The notes beneath the pieces were generated by a model. The model searched no databases, was not told the origin of the DNA, and was given only the letters and a program-made list of their open reading frames with translations. A stretch of 64,000 nucleotides of DNA from Ephydatia muelleri. Its lineage: Eukaryota > Porifera > Demospongiae > Spongillida > Spongillidae. Positions 37,121 to 49,273 of this stretch are shown here, piece by piece (the first letter of the stretch is position 1; each line of letters starts with the position of its first letter). The stretch spans positions 5,556,061 to 5,620,060 of the forward strand of contig JABACO010000023.1 of NCBI GenBank assembly GCA_013339895.1, given 5' to 3'. The translations under genes were made by a program, and so were the position numbers.

Positions 37121-37298
37121 ATCATTCAATGTGACCAGGTAATACTTATATAATGCCAATCAGAGTACCGTGAGCTACAAAAGCATGTACTACACATGTA
37201 ATACTACTGCCTTCAGCAATAAAATTACAAAATCAATCTGTGTAACATGTATTGATGCACGAGTATTGTGGCTTAGTTGTGTATTTTATTGCACATAG

Positions 37299-40200
37299 AT
37301 GACTGTACATATCGGGTGTCCACAAATGAATGCAACACATTTAAGTCACTATAATGCAGGTTTAACCACTTCATATGTTACAGTTACTAACACTGTAGTC
37401 AGGCTTGATTCATCTACGAATGAGATATCATCCACTCTGCCTATTAATACCTGTTCTAATAATGGCGCACCCAGCGTATCCTCGGAAGCAGATTCTGTGT
37501 GGAGTCTTCCCCCCTACTGTGAATTCAGTGCACCAAACTTTTTGTGGGATGAAGTAGACAGTGAGACTTTTTCTCATTCTTTGGAAAGTTGCTATTTGGA
37601 GGTTGTTCATTGGAAAAGGTATTTTTTCAGGCTTCCTTTTGGACATGTAGGCAATTGTGTTGTAAAGGAGCTAACTAGACTCTTCAATTCTTTTGCAAAT
37701 GCAAGTGCTTTAGAGTCTGTTGCCTTAAAAGCAGCTGTGGTTCTACCTTCTCTGCTCCTTCAACGAACTCATGCAAAATCTAAGGCTAAAGAGGATGTGG
37801 TACAATTAGAGCGACGGCTCAAGCTTTGGCTCAAAGGTGATCTTAACACCCTACTTGTTGAGGATCGTGCAATTCAGCATCTACTCTCCAGAAAGAGAAC
37901 TATTACTCGGACTAGATCAGCCTCTATGGGAGAGAAGGCTCGCATTTTTGCGAAACTGATGATGGAAGGGAAAGTCAAATCAGCACTGAGAATGATTGCT
38001 AATGATGAATGTGTTGGTGTTCTTCCTCTTACAGATGAGGTTTTACAAAGCCTAAAGGGCAAACATCCTACCAGGAACGAGGCTATTCACACTGCTTTGG
38101 TAGCTCCAAACTCTCCTCCTGAACTAGTCCCAAATATCATACTGTTTGATACCCTAAATGCAGAGCTGATTCGCAAGGTCTCAATGGAAACAGAAGGTGC
38201 TGCTGGTCCTTCTGATTTGGATGCAACTGCTTGGAGACACCTTTGCTGTTCATTTCAATCCTCCTTTGATCTCTGTGCTGCATTAGCCTCTGTTGCCAAA
38301 AGAATCTGTGCTACCTTTATAGACCCAAAATGTCTCTCAGCTTTTGTTGCCTGTCGGTTGGTTCCTCTTGATAAATGTCCAGGTGTGAGGCCAATTGGTA
38401 TTGGGGAAACAATACAGCGTATCATTGGAAAGGCCATCCTGGCAACCATTGGGCAGAATATAATTGATGCTGCAGGCCCTCTTCAGTTATGTGTGGGTCA
38501 ACAAGCTGGTTGTGAAGCAGCAGTACATGCCATGAGTTCTCTATATGATTCCCAGACAACAGAGGCAATTCTACTGGTTGATGCACTTAATTCCCTCAAT
38601 CGAGAGGTTGCTCTTAGAAACATCCAGCACCTTTGTCCTTCACTTTCAGTTGTTCTAATTAATACCTATCGTGAAGACATTGATTTATTTGTTGATGGTG
38701 CAACATTGCTTTCAACTGAAGGAACCACTCAAGGTGACCCATTAGCAATGGCAATGTATGGAATTGGCATTTTGCCACTCATTAAGAAGTTACAAACTTG
38801 CGATGTCACCCAAACTTGGTATGCAGATGATGCAGCAGCTGCTGGGTCAACAGCTTACATTCGATGCGGGTGGGACATGATAACCAAAGCTGGACCAATG
38901 TTTGGATACTACCCTAATGCCTCGAAGACTCACCTCATTGTAAAACAAGAGTATGTGCAATCAGCGAAAGGTCTGTTTGATGGTTCCTGGAATCACAGTA
39001 ATTGCTGATGGTGATAGATACCTTGGTGCTGCCATAGGGACGAGAACCTACATTGAACAGTATGTCAAAAACAAAATCTCTGAATTTATTAGGTGAGGTA
39101 AAAATTCTATCAGCATTTGCACTTATCCAACCTCGAATGCAGCATACTCTGCATTCTGTCATGGTCTCATTGGGAAATGGACTTACCTTGCTCGAACCAT
39201 ACCTCACAGTAGTGAACTCTTCATACCTCTTGAGAATGCCATAAGAACTATTTTTCTACCTTCCCTCACTGGTCAAAGCCCATTCAATGACACTGATCGA
39301 AACATGCTGGCACTTCCAACTCGGCTGGGGGGCCTTGGTATCATTAATCCATCCTTATTGTCTTTGTATCATTATGCAACTTCTGTAAATGTGACTTCTG
39401 CTCTGGCTAACCTTGTCATCACCCGTGCAACTTTGATGCCTTCTGATCTCTTGGGATCCAACAACTTGAGGAAAAGAACCTGGCACGTAACCAACGTAAA
39501 GCAATGGAAACAGCATCTGTCACCGAGTTACTGGCTATACTCCCAGCCAAACAGAAACGATCTGTAGAGATTGCAAGTGAGAAAGGAGCATCCAGCTGGT
39601 TGAATGCTCTCCCTATTGCAAGGCATGGTTTTGCTCTACACAAGAGTGCTTTTAGAGATGCTATCTGTTTACACTATGGCTGGCAACCTCCTTTATTACC
39701 ATCACATTGCATATGTGGCTCCATCTATACTGTGGAGCATGCCATGAATTGCCCATCAGGAGGCTTTCCTTCAATTCGACACAACGAGGTGCAAGACTTG
39801 ACCTCTGCATTCCTCAGTGAAGGATGTCATAATGTACATACAGAACCTACGTTGCAGCCATTACAGGGTGAGCACCTTAAGTATAAGTCTGCCAATGGAG
39901 AGGTGGGAGCTCGACTTGATGTTGCTGCACAGAATTTCTGGGGAAAAAACCACTAAACTGCCTACTTTGATGTCAGAATATTCAACCAATTTGCTCAATC
40001 TTATGCCAATTCCTCCGTGTCAAAATGCTATACAAAACATGAACTGGATAAGAAGAGGGAATATGAAGAAAGAGTAAGAGAGATTGAGCATGGATGTTTT
40101 TTCACCCTTGGTATTAATTCTCTACAGCTGGTGGTATGGGTCCCATAGCAACCACAGTGTACAAGAGAATAGCATCATTATTGCTGACAAGAGACAAGAA

Positions 40201-40302
40201 CCGTATTCTACCACTCTTTTCTGGTTGCGATGCAAACTGAGTTTTTCCTTACTTTGCTCAGCAATCATGTGCCTTCGAGGGACCAGGTCATTTCATTCCC
40301 AC
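37299..40302 (+). mobile_element. LINE with RT and restriction-like endonuclease (R2-group type)
   Basis: Non-LTR retrotransposon whose protein would nick DNA and copy its own RNA there. A 569-codon open segment (37299-39008) holds the RT: DKCPGVRPIGIGETIQRIIG, motif A ILLVDALNSLNR (about residue 425), motif B EGTTQGDPLAMAMYG (about 475) and motif C TWYADDAAAAG (about 507). It continues in other frames through YLGAAIGTRTYIEQYVKN, LALPTRLGGLGIINPS, a CCHC knuckle CICGSIYTVEHAMNCPSGG and the nuclease region GARLDVAAQNFWG. The end is about 40300 (IMCLRGTRSFHSH). Frame breaks lie near 38985, 39095, 39460, 39945, 40115 and 40190, so the 3' half is dead while the RT is open. No N-terminal zinc finger was seen, suggesting 5' truncation. 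No poly-A tail or target duplication could be fixed. Confidence 0.8.
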
Positions 40303-42008
40303 TCACAACACCATTCTATAGCTTTGGCCTGTGCAGAGGCAAAGGTCCACTGAACAATTTTTCAATTGGCCTCGTCTTTATTATTTATTTAATTATATTT
40401 TATTTGTATCTTATTTGTATCCTTTGTGTATTATTATTATTGCAAATATTTTAAACAATAAGTGTCAGAATAGACACCTATCATTCATATAAGTTTAACA
40501 GCTCTATTAAGCATTGGACTTTGGTGGTAGATGAATGTAGTGCATGCCTTTTTGATTTTGTCTTCATACTCTTTCTGTGTGAGAATACAATGTAAACATT
40601 CATGGATGCTATTAACATTTAGTATCCTTATTTAAGGAGCATGGTCCTTATAGAAGGATGATGTTACTGCATAAACAGCTTGGTATATATTAGCAGTCAC
40701 ATTAAACATCACATACATTAGTGCTATGAACGTGTGACAGATATATGGCTTCATTATTTGGCTCCGTAAAGCTGACTAGAAGGTGCTGGATTCTGAGCCC
40801 TGATGGATCTGCAGCTGATCCTTTTGGAAATGACTGTGAAACTCCTAGGATGTTAAAATCAGGACCAATGGATATCGGGGCGTAGGAACCTGGGGAACAT
40901 GTGGAGGTGGGCAGCTTGGATGTTTGAAACTGTGTTATCGTTGCTTGGAGCTATGCCTGCTGAGAGAAGAATGTCACATGCTTTCCCGAAAATACCTGCC
41001 TTAGCTAATGAGATTTCTGATTTTCTGTCACCCTCTGTGGTTCTTCACCAAAGGCTGTACAAGTATGAGGTATTTCCTTTTGCTAGGTTCCACAAGAGTC
41101 CAAACTCATTGTCAGACCAAAGATTGTACAAGGCCTTGATGCAGGTGGGCTTAAGGTTTCTCCCTCTGCGTTTTGATGATGGAAGTACAGACTTTGGCAA
41201 CACAAAAACAGAACAGATCAATGGCTGGCCTAGCCATGGAAGGAATCAAACACATTGTGGGACGAGCTCACAAACAGCTTCAAAGCATGGAAGACTCTGG
41301 GAGGGCTTGTGGTGAGGCTGTAGGATGAGTAACAGGAATTTTTACCCTTACCATGCAACGTTTAGGGTGTGATCTTGTTCTGGTGTTTGACTCCAGTTGG
41401 TGACAGAGAGAGCAGATAAAATTATCCTAATCTTGTAATGGGCACTGCCCATACATGTACCCTCGAGCCTTCCCACTTGGAAATTATATAATGCAACCCT
41501 TAAAAGTCACAACAATCTAGCAAACCATGAGACACACCTTACCTGCATCTACAAAATTCAATACATTCAAATCAATCATACACTACTATACTTTCCAACG
41601 TACATACTCGATCCGTGTAACCTATTTACATACTCGGCCTAGCACCTACACTTTTTGGTTTTATGTATACATCGCAACACATACCTTGCAACCAATTACA
41701 TGTATGTAACGACCCACCCAAAAGTACATAACAATGGTGTACTTAGTGACCAATGTATAGGCTTGGTGCCCAGACCATACATCTCAGCACCAGATGTAGG
41801 ATCTGGGCACCATGTATAACCAAGTGTTGATTATCCTGCTTACTACTATTATTTGTATATAGTGTGTATTATCAAAGCAGATTGTCACATCTGTCTATAT
41901 TTGTGAAGACGCTAATGTAAGACCAATCCCTTCTCAGCAATCTCGAGGCTATCATGGACAACACAAATAACATTGGCACGGAGTAAGTGGAAAACTCCTC
42001 AATATACT
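40303..42008. other. no gene recognised; LINE 3' flank
   Basis: AT-rich LINE 3' region to about 40460 (TTATTT/TTGTAT words), then unassigned sequence. The 138-codon ORF at 40899-41315 has no recognisable motif. No repeats of note. Confidence 0.45.
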
Positions 42009-44871
42009 AGGTGTCCATGATAGACCGCTGAACGAGAATAACTTTTGATAGGAGTATGACAAAAATCCATTATTTAGAAACTAACAACTTGAGGTTACGT
42101 AAATGTATTTGCATCATTTTATTTATTTACAAGTTATAAACGATGCTTAATTTACTTTAATGAACACACAAATTAACAACTTAAAATGTGAAACCATGTT
42201 AAGACACCCGATTCAAAAGTATCATAGTTTTTAACTGAAAGTAAGATGCAATACTATTTCACCTCGGTTGCGCATGCGCACTAGTTATAATTCATTGCAT
42301 ACGCCGGTCCCGTTTCAAGACTAGTGACGCAACCATTGATGCACTGTATTAGCTCCACCCCTAAAACTTGCGCATTATTACTTGCCACTGAGCCCCACCC
42401 CACATTCGTCCCTCGAATTGCTTAAAATTATTTTTAATTGTTTATTCAGCGAATAGATCCTTGTGAAATCATATATAGTAAATAGCCGTACCTGCGGCTG
42501 CTTATCTCCCGCTTTTAGAAATTAACTAGCCGTATAACTACCTCTTCATAAAAGGAAACGTACTCCCGATCGTAGGTCATTCATACAGGCGGTGCGCACC
42601 AATTAGCGTTCTTGCTTATTGTTGTGGACGAGATCGAGATTCGCCTTATGGTAGTACAAAACCACAGTTGAGAATGTCTTCGATGCAAAACGTTGGTGAG
42701 TTAAAGTCACGAACGACTGGGTGCCTATTGGCATACAGTATACTTACGGGGTAAACGCACAGATGGTGCAGTCCATGCATCAAGCTCCTTCCAGTTAGCT
42801 CTACATTAATAGCTATAACTGGTATATGCCCGTAATACTAGAGAAGCCGCGTGTATACAGCCTATAGTTCCTACTAATAGTGAAGCCTAAGAGTTCTTAG
42901 TGTGCTGTTTAGTTACCGATGCGTGTGTGAAAAAAGTGCCGAACTGTTTCAGCATTCTTTTCAACAGTATTCAATGTCATAGGAACTGTAGATATGGCTC
43001 TCAACTGGTATGTATGTGTATTAGTGTGTCATGGTGACTTGTGTTCAAATCTGTGGTGTGTGCTAAGTCTAATGAGTTTTAAAACCAACGTTGTTCATTA
43101 AGTAAGAGAGTGAGCAGATTCACCAACATCAGGAAGCCTCTTTTGCGTTTACAACTGGGCATGACTTATAAAAATAATACCACCTAATTCTCAGATCAAA
43201 AAGTAATGTTGAGATGATCTTCAAGTGTCAGTGAATTCTTATTTGGTTGTTTCATGCAAATTTATACAGTTTCTTATAAATAAATTTGGTGTTGTAGGTA
43301 GGTGTAACTGTTGACTAGATTTGAAAAACATTCACATGTTTCCTGTTAGAGCTTAGTATTTAAAAACTAGTCATTTGCGTGTTTCAAAAGTATTATTCTC
43401 ATGCAATGGAAGCAATCTTCTTATATGCCAGTTTGTCACTAAAGAGAATGTCACTTTGTCATGGAAGAATGAGCCATCAACTTCACTCATAAAATTTGTG
43501 GTTGCCAATGCTAAATACTCACCCAGTGAGGTTACCCTAACCACCACGTAATTACTGATGCAACACTGGCAACCCCATTAAACCTTCAGGCTACCAAATA
43601 ACACTCTCGCATCGACAGGGCAATACATTTTAAATTCACACCAAGAGCTATTACAACACACACATCACACATAGCTACCTACCTCACTTCCAGCAGTTGT
43701 TTGAACAAATACAATATTAATCATCCAGGGATACTCAAGGCTTTTGAACCAACACACACATCACATACCAACAACCTAAATACGTAATACTTTGCCATGG
43801 TTTGAATGTAATTGATCGTAATCCCATTTCTGACTTAATGTACACTCTTACTAGTGTCTGATGCAGTGCCCAAACCCACTTGATACATGCATGCATGCAT
43901 GCATGCATGCAGCTACGCAAATTCACATGCCATATGAAATACCAACCATATTGTCACACCCCACCTGGATATCTAAATTGGTTGGTTTAAAAACTAATTA
44001 GACTTAGCACACACCAACACAAGTCACCATGACACACAAATACAGTTGAGAACCATATCTACAGTTCCTATGACATTGAATACTATTGAACAAAAACTCA
44101 AACAGTTCGGCACTTTTTTTCACACACACATCGGTAACTAAACACCACACAGCCTTAGGCTTCAATATTAGTACGAGCTATAGGCAGTATACACGCAGCT
44201 TCTGCTTCTCTAGTATTACGAGCATATACCAGTTAGCTATTAATGTAGAGCTAGCAGGAAGATCTATAGTTTGCATGGATGTGTGCGTGTAGCCGGTACG
44301 TACACTGTATGCCAATAGGCACCTAGTCGTTTGTGCCTCTCACTAACCATTTGCATCGAAGACATTCTCCCTGTGGTTGTGTACTGCGTAACGCGAATCT
44401 CGATCTCGTCCATAACACGTGTATGAATGACCTAGTACGTTTTGTTTTACAAAGAGGTAGTAATACAGCTAGTTCATTTCTAAAAGCGAGAGATAAGCAG
44501 CCCGCAGGTACGGCTATTTACTAGTATCTATGATTTCACAAGGATCTTTATTGGGCTAGTTGCTGAATAAACAATTAACAATTACCTGCGTATGCAATGA
44601 ATTATAACTAGTGCGCATGCGCAACCGAGGTGAGATAGTATTTGCATCTTACTTTCAGTTTAAGAGGTGATTATCATTTTGTTTTTGGCTTCGAAACGGG
44701 TGTCTAAACATGGTTTCACTTTTTAAGTTGTTAATTTGTTGTGTACATATTTAATTAAGCATCTTTAATAACATGATGTAAGCGTAACCTCATGTTGTTA
44801 GTTTCTAAATATTAGATTTTGTTCCAAACGTTATTCCCGCTCAAAAGCATTGCGTTCTTTCGTGGACACCC
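42009..44871. mobile_element. 2.86-kb foldback element with arms of about 1 kb
   Basis: The left arm (about 42009-43090) and right arm (about 43978-44871) are diverged reverse complements over most of their length. Matching landmarks include GGTGTCCATGA/CGTGGACACC at the tips, TAGAAACTAACAAC, TGCGCATGCGCAACCGAGGT, ATCTCGATCTCGTCC, GTGCCGAACTGTTT and TTTAAAAC near the inner edges. The 890-bp centre has no coding region and includes an (ATGC)n run at 43886-43914. Arms differ by indels, including a roughly 110-bp loss in the right arm, so the element is old. No transposase is present. ORFs in it are short and unsupported. Confidence 0.8.
43886..43914 (+). repeat. (ATGC)n microsatellite
   Basis: Seven copies of the self-complementary unit ATGC in the centre of the foldback element. 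Confidence 0.95.
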
Positions 44872-45517
44872 GACGAAGACACCCGACAAAGTAAGGATGC
44901 AAATGTAAAATGAATACATATACGTTTCCGTTATTAAGGTAAACTGCCAAAATGATAATAGGGGTGGCTTAATAGGAATGGGAGGTCCATAGTAGTAGAA
45001 GACTAGACATAGGGGTTTGAACCTTACTCTTTTTTGAATGAGGTATGTATCAGTACACAAACAAACAAAGAGATTCAAACCCCTACCTTTTATCCTCTAC
45101 TACTTCAGACCCCTGTTCCAATTAAGTCAACCGATTCTAATTTGGGCAGTTTTTACCTTATAGCGATTCAAGCATTTGTAATATAACCATTTAGCCATTT
45201 TTCTAGGAAACTGTCCAATCATAATACATTAGTCGAAGTACTCAGGTGTGTTAAGACTGGCTACACTTGATATATTCAAATGGCTGCCAAAGGAAGCGTT
45301 TATTCTTACACGGACATTACCACTCGATTCATAATGATCAATGCATTTTTGATGAATAAAAGTTTGTTAAATGTACGATTATATAAATAAATGTCGTTTC
45401 TATGGTAACGGTTGCGCGCGGTGAAATAATTGAATTGAATGTTTGCCAGCCTGGAGAAGGTATTGTGGGTCTCCTTGCCCCAATCGCCATATATTGCCAA
45501 CTCTTATACCTCATCCC
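44872..45517. other. no gene recognised
   Basis: AT-rich sequence without a supported ORF. The words ACACCCGACGAAGAC and ACACCCGACAAAG follow the foldback element's right tip. Confidence 0.4.
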
Positions 45518-45829
45518 CTAGATCATCAGGGCATAAGACCAAATCTGTCCCCCATTCCTGCAGGTCACAGCATGGTAACCAAGAGGATCAAGAGCAGTAT
45601 TGGGGCAAAATGGGCACATGGACGGACCAGAAGTATCCAACCCCAGCCACCACCTAATGGCCACCTGGTACTCATATGACTCTAGGTGTAATCCCAAACC
45701 AGGGGAAGGGACCGCCAATAGCCAAGAGGAAGCATGAGGAGCTGCCACTGACAGGAGGTGAGCTCTGTTAGCAGGGGAGGAAGACTCCAACAAGATGTGG
45801 AAATGTTGGGCTTGGAATATTCTTGACAT
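45450..45829 (-). mobile_element. RLE-type LINE fragment, family 2
   Basis: Minus-strand reading AAPHASSWLLAVPSPGLGLH, YQVAIRWWLGLDTSGPSMC, then PFCPNTALDPLGYHAVTC and a final GG. The C..C...H....C knuckle is typical of the linker before the restriction-like endonuclease of R2-group LINEs. Only this part is present, so the copy is truncated on both sides. A longer copy of the same family is at 58671-59294. Confidence 0.7.
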
Positions 45830-46449
45830 AACCTATTATTATTATTATTATTATTGGAAATCGAATAATCGTATTCATACTACTTTTACACAAAACTACA
45901 TGAACCTAGGTATACATAGCAATTGCATTTGCCCTTACTAGATGTAGGTTAAGCCTTCCTTACAGTTCACAAATGCTCCACAAATGTGGCCCTGATGAGC
46001 TTGTAGCAGTCTAGAGGCTAGTTCAGAGAATGAGTTGATTGCCACCTTCGCCCATGCTCGCTCCCACTCCCACTGTTCCAGCACTCATTCATCTGCAGCA
46101 TATACATCATAGCTTAACTCCTCGTTTTTATCGGAAGTGGGTGTGACAGCAAAGCAGCTGCCCTATTTACAAAGCACAAAGCTAATGAGGTAGATTGTGA
46201 TAGCAAAAACCCAGACCTCTCTCCTACTCGAACTGAGCGTAGATAATAGCAAAGGCCTCTTTTCTCATACAATTCAACCACCATGAGGGCACATAATCAC
46301 CTTGGTCTCTAAACATTTGATTAGTGGCTTGGTGCATCTTGCCTCTGTGATCTGACCAGCAGCACTGTACAACACTTTCGCTTTCAATATCTAGTAAGAG
46401 GGTTTAACGATGGGATAATGAAGATATCTATCTGCGTGCAAGCCTGTAG

Positions 46450-46574
46450 CCATAGACATTTCTTTTGTCAGCCCAAATTTGGAACTCACTTTCAGAATCA
46501 GTTATTACTGCCAAACATGTGGCAGTATTCAAATCTGATCTCCATTTAGTAAATTGGGCTTTGTAGTCTTTCTA
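46450..46574 (+). mobile_element. LINE ORF2 tail fragment
   Basis: A short + strand reading, TFLLSAQIWNSLSESVITAK then VAVFKSDLHLVNWAL and a stop, matches the WN.L...V..A.....FK..L ending common to jockey/CR1/RTE-type LINE proteins. Nothing else of that element is recognisable upstream. Confidence 0.5.
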
Positions 46575-47588
46575 GTGAACAATAAATAGACTGAAATATG
46601 GCCAGTTATGGCATTTGTAACAATGCACTTATTAATCATTATTGTTCAATGATATTTGTATCAGAATTATTACAAAAGATCAGAAGAATACAATGTATAA
46701 ATAATACATTTCTAACAAAAGCACTTACACAACCACTCACAATTTATTGGCATTTTGCCTCTTCAATTTGATGACCAGTCTTTGATATAACTGGTTGTCT
46801 GCAAATGGTTTTGCCTGGTTATAGTGTGACATGATCTTCTGTCTGCAGGAATGGCAAAAAGTGGTTTGCTTTCTAACTCCCATCCACCAAATGTTTCTAC
46901 TGCCATGAATGTTGTGGGTGTGAAGGGCCTCTTGATACGTATATGTAATGTGTTTTTCTCCTCCCTCCAGTGAGCTGCACTAAGCTTTTTAGTTTTAGTA
47001 TGATTGTACATGGGACTGTGGGACATCGGTGTATATAATCAGTTTAAATTTGTGACACAAAAATTAAAAACTCACCAGATACTTTAGACAATTAAATTGT
47101 TGCATCCATTGTTTGTCTGTATGTCAGAGAAGTCAGGCAAGGCCAAGATTCAGTGGTGATATGATGTGACAGACAGGTCTAGAGCAGGAGGTGTTTAACA
47201 ATGCGGAATGAGAAAGCCAGCTGGTTGTGAGTTGCTATGGTCCAAGGTCACAATATGGCCAGCTTACACAATGTGGACTTAGTCCTGAGCTACAGTTTTA
47301 AAATCGTTGATCTTTGTGAGGAGGAACCGAAGGCTACCCTCGGCTACAGTGTTGCACCATAGCAACGTTACTCCAGCAGCCTAAATGGCAGAGGCATCCT
47401 CCAACTCAGGAGGCTTGCCTTTCTACATGCACTTCTAAATAGTCTATTGTTAACAGTGACGTCATAAATAGATAACCGCTTCTATTAATACGGAAGTTCG
47501 GAAGCCATATTCAAACACCTGTGCTTTTTACGGCAACTCTAGCAGTTCTGGAAAGATACTCATTATCGACTGACCGTCACTTTCACGT
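46575..47588. other. no supported gene
   Basis: An 87-codon minus ORF (46763-47026) contains FTPTTFMAVETFGGWELES, reminiscent of the end of RLE-type LINE nucleases, but it is too short to call. Otherwise nothing recognised. Confidence 0.4.
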
Positions 47589-47596
47589 AAGTCAGT

Positions 47597-47899
47597 CAGT
47601 GGTGTAGCGGGGGGGGGGGGGGGGGGACATATGTCCCCGGGCGCAGGGTTGAGGGGGCGCCAAAATAGACGAGAGATAATTAATAATCGCGTCAACGAGA
47701 ACTCACAAACGCATGGGCAGATACCGGGGGCAGTTGTAAACCCGTTCATATAATATAAGGCTCCTCCCCTTTCCTCTTTTCCGCTAGGTACCCCCCCCCC
47801 CCCCCCCCGGGCCAGAAGCCGACAGACCCCCCCCCTCCCCCCGCGGGCGCCAGTAGTGCATTATGTCCCCGGGCGCACAACACTCACGCTACGCCACTG
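47597..47899. mobile_element. hAT-type MITE, 303 bp, with 8-bp target duplication
   Basis: The left end CAGTGGTGTAGCG and right end CGCTACGCCACTG are inverted repeats with one mismatch. They are flanked by perfect 8-bp copies of AAGTCAGT (47589-47596 and 47900-47907). CAGTGGCGTAGC-type termini with 8-bp duplications are characteristic of hAT elements. Internally an almost pure G run (about 47610-47627) faces a C run (about 47791-47808), and CCCCGGGCGCA words occur near both ends. It has no coding capacity and depends on an autonomous relative elsewhere. Confidence 0.9.
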
Positions 47900-47907
47900 A
47901 AGTCAGT

Positions 47908-48390
47908 TGATATGTTTTCTTCATCATTTAATGTGCAAACCATTAAGTACTGGAAATGTATCCCTGTTTACGTCATAGACTCATAGCACGTGGTTGTCCA
48001 AAATCGACGTATCCAGCATCGCATCCTGTAACCTGTGGGATAAGTGTATAGGATATTGTCTCCGTTTTTATTTCACACACTTGCAATTACAATGGGTTCA
48101 GCTGCACAAATGCACTGCGCTACAATACATGTAGCAGGTGGCACTGGCTAATGAGCTTGTTGTACATTCGGTTGCCCAACTTGATCCAATTTTTAGAATC
48201 TTCATTTAATTGTAAATTACTTGTTATTAAATTTGTAGGTTTGCCGTAATAGGTTTGATATCGAATGAATTAGAAATGTTTATAATAGGCACTAGATCCA
48301 GTTGCACAAAAATACACCTTTACTTGTGACAATCCAACATTGGATGCAACTATCTTTAGTTTTTAGTCCTTATTTAAAAACAGCAGCAAA
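47908..48390. other. upstream region of the zinc-finger gene
   Basis: No other gene recognised. It should contain promoter and 5' UTR of the following gene. A 71-codon ORF (48302-48517) overlaps it in another frame and is a shadow. Confidence 0.4.
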
Positions 48391-49227
48391 ATGCAGTGTA
48401 ACCAATGTTCTTTCAAATTTCCGCAGCATAAGAAACGTCACATGCTCACCCACACTGGAGAGAGGTCACATCAGTGTGAACAATGTGGAAAGGCATTTTC
48501 ACAGCAGAATAATCTGAAATGTCACATGCTCACCCACACTGGAGAGAAACCACATCAGTGTGAACAATGTGGAAAAGCATTTTCACGGCAGAATAATCTG
48601 AAACTTCACATGCTCACTCATACTGGAGAGAGACCACATCAGTGTGAACAATGTGGAAAAGCATTTTCACGGCAGCAACATCTGAAACGTCACATGCTCA
48701 CCCACACTGGTGAGAAACCACATCAGTGTGAACAATGTGGAAAGGCATTTTCACGGCAGGAGAAACTGAAACATCACATGCTCACCCACACTGGAGAGAA
48801 ACCACATCAGTGTGAACAATGTGGTAAGGCATTTTCACAGCAGAGAAATCTGAAATGTCACATGCTCACCCACATTGGAGAGAAACCACATCAGTGTGAA
48901 CAATGTGGTAAGGCATTTTCGCAGCAGAAAATTCTGAAATGTCACATGCTCACCCACACTGGAGAGAGACCACATCAGTGTGAACAATGTGGAAAGGCAT
49001 TTTCACAAAGAGCAAATTTGAAGACACATATGCTCACTCATAACCAGGAGAAGAAGTACAAATGCTTCTGTCAAAGATCATTTACATACCTATGTACATT
49101 GAAGGCCCATTGCAGAATTCATACTGGCGAGAGGTTCAGATGCACTAGTGTTGGATGTCATAGATCTTTCCTATACAAGAGAAGTTTGGCCTATCATATT
49201 AAAAGATGCAACATTGAACAAAACTGA
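48391..49227 (+). CDS. C2H2 zinc-finger protein with ten fingers, single exon
   Basis: Complete 278-residue ORF. Finger 1 starts at MQCNQCSFKF. Fingers 2-8 are seven near-identical 84-nt repeats (HQCEQCGKAFS, helix, H, linker TGEKPHQ or TGERPHQ). Finger 9 is degenerate (KYKCFCQRSFTYLCTLKAHC, C-x-C spacing) and finger 10 is CTSVGCHRSFLYKRSLAYHI ending in Cys instead of His. In fingers 2-8 the helix segments are QQNNLKC, RQNNLKL, RQQHLKR, RQEKLKH, QQRNLKC, QQKILKC and QRANLKT. The differences thus fall mainly at the DNA-contacting positions -1, 2, 3 and 6. TGEKP-type linkers predict sequence-specific DNA binding in the nucleus. There is no KRAB, SCAN, BTB or other effector domain. Target unknown. 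Confidence 0.92.
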   Translation: MQCNQCSFKFPQHKKRHMLTHTGERSHQCEQCGKAFSQQNNLKCHMLTHTGEKPHQCEQCGKAFSRQNNLKLHMLTHTGERPHQCEQCGKAFSRQQHLKRHMLTHTGEKPHQCEQCGKAFSRQEKLKHHMLTHTGEKPHQCEQCGKAFSQQRNLKCHMLTHIGEKPHQCEQCGKAFSQQKILKCHMLTHTGERPHQCEQCGKAFSQRANLKTHMLTHNQEKKYKCFCQRSFTYLCTLKAHCRIHTGERFRCTSVGCHRSFLYKRSLAYHIKRCNIEQN

Positions 49228-49267
49228 AACATGTTACACACTAGTAATTGAGTAGTATTGCTCATTG

Positions 49268-49273
49268 AATAAA
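49268..49273 (+). terminator. polyadenylation signal of the zinc-finger gene
   Basis: AATAAA 40 bases after the stop codon of the zinc-finger ORF. Confidence 0.6.

Noticed and set aside
37311-37335. CGGGTGTCCACAAATGAATG resembling the foldback element's tip
   Set aside because: It overlaps the start of the LINE reading frame and there is no matching arm sequence next to it.
35078-42590. Inverted copies at 35078-35475 and 42215-42590 as ends of a 7.5-kb transposon
   Set aside because: The right copy is an internal part of a foldback arm that continues on both sides, while the left copy stops abruptly; the pairing is coincidental.
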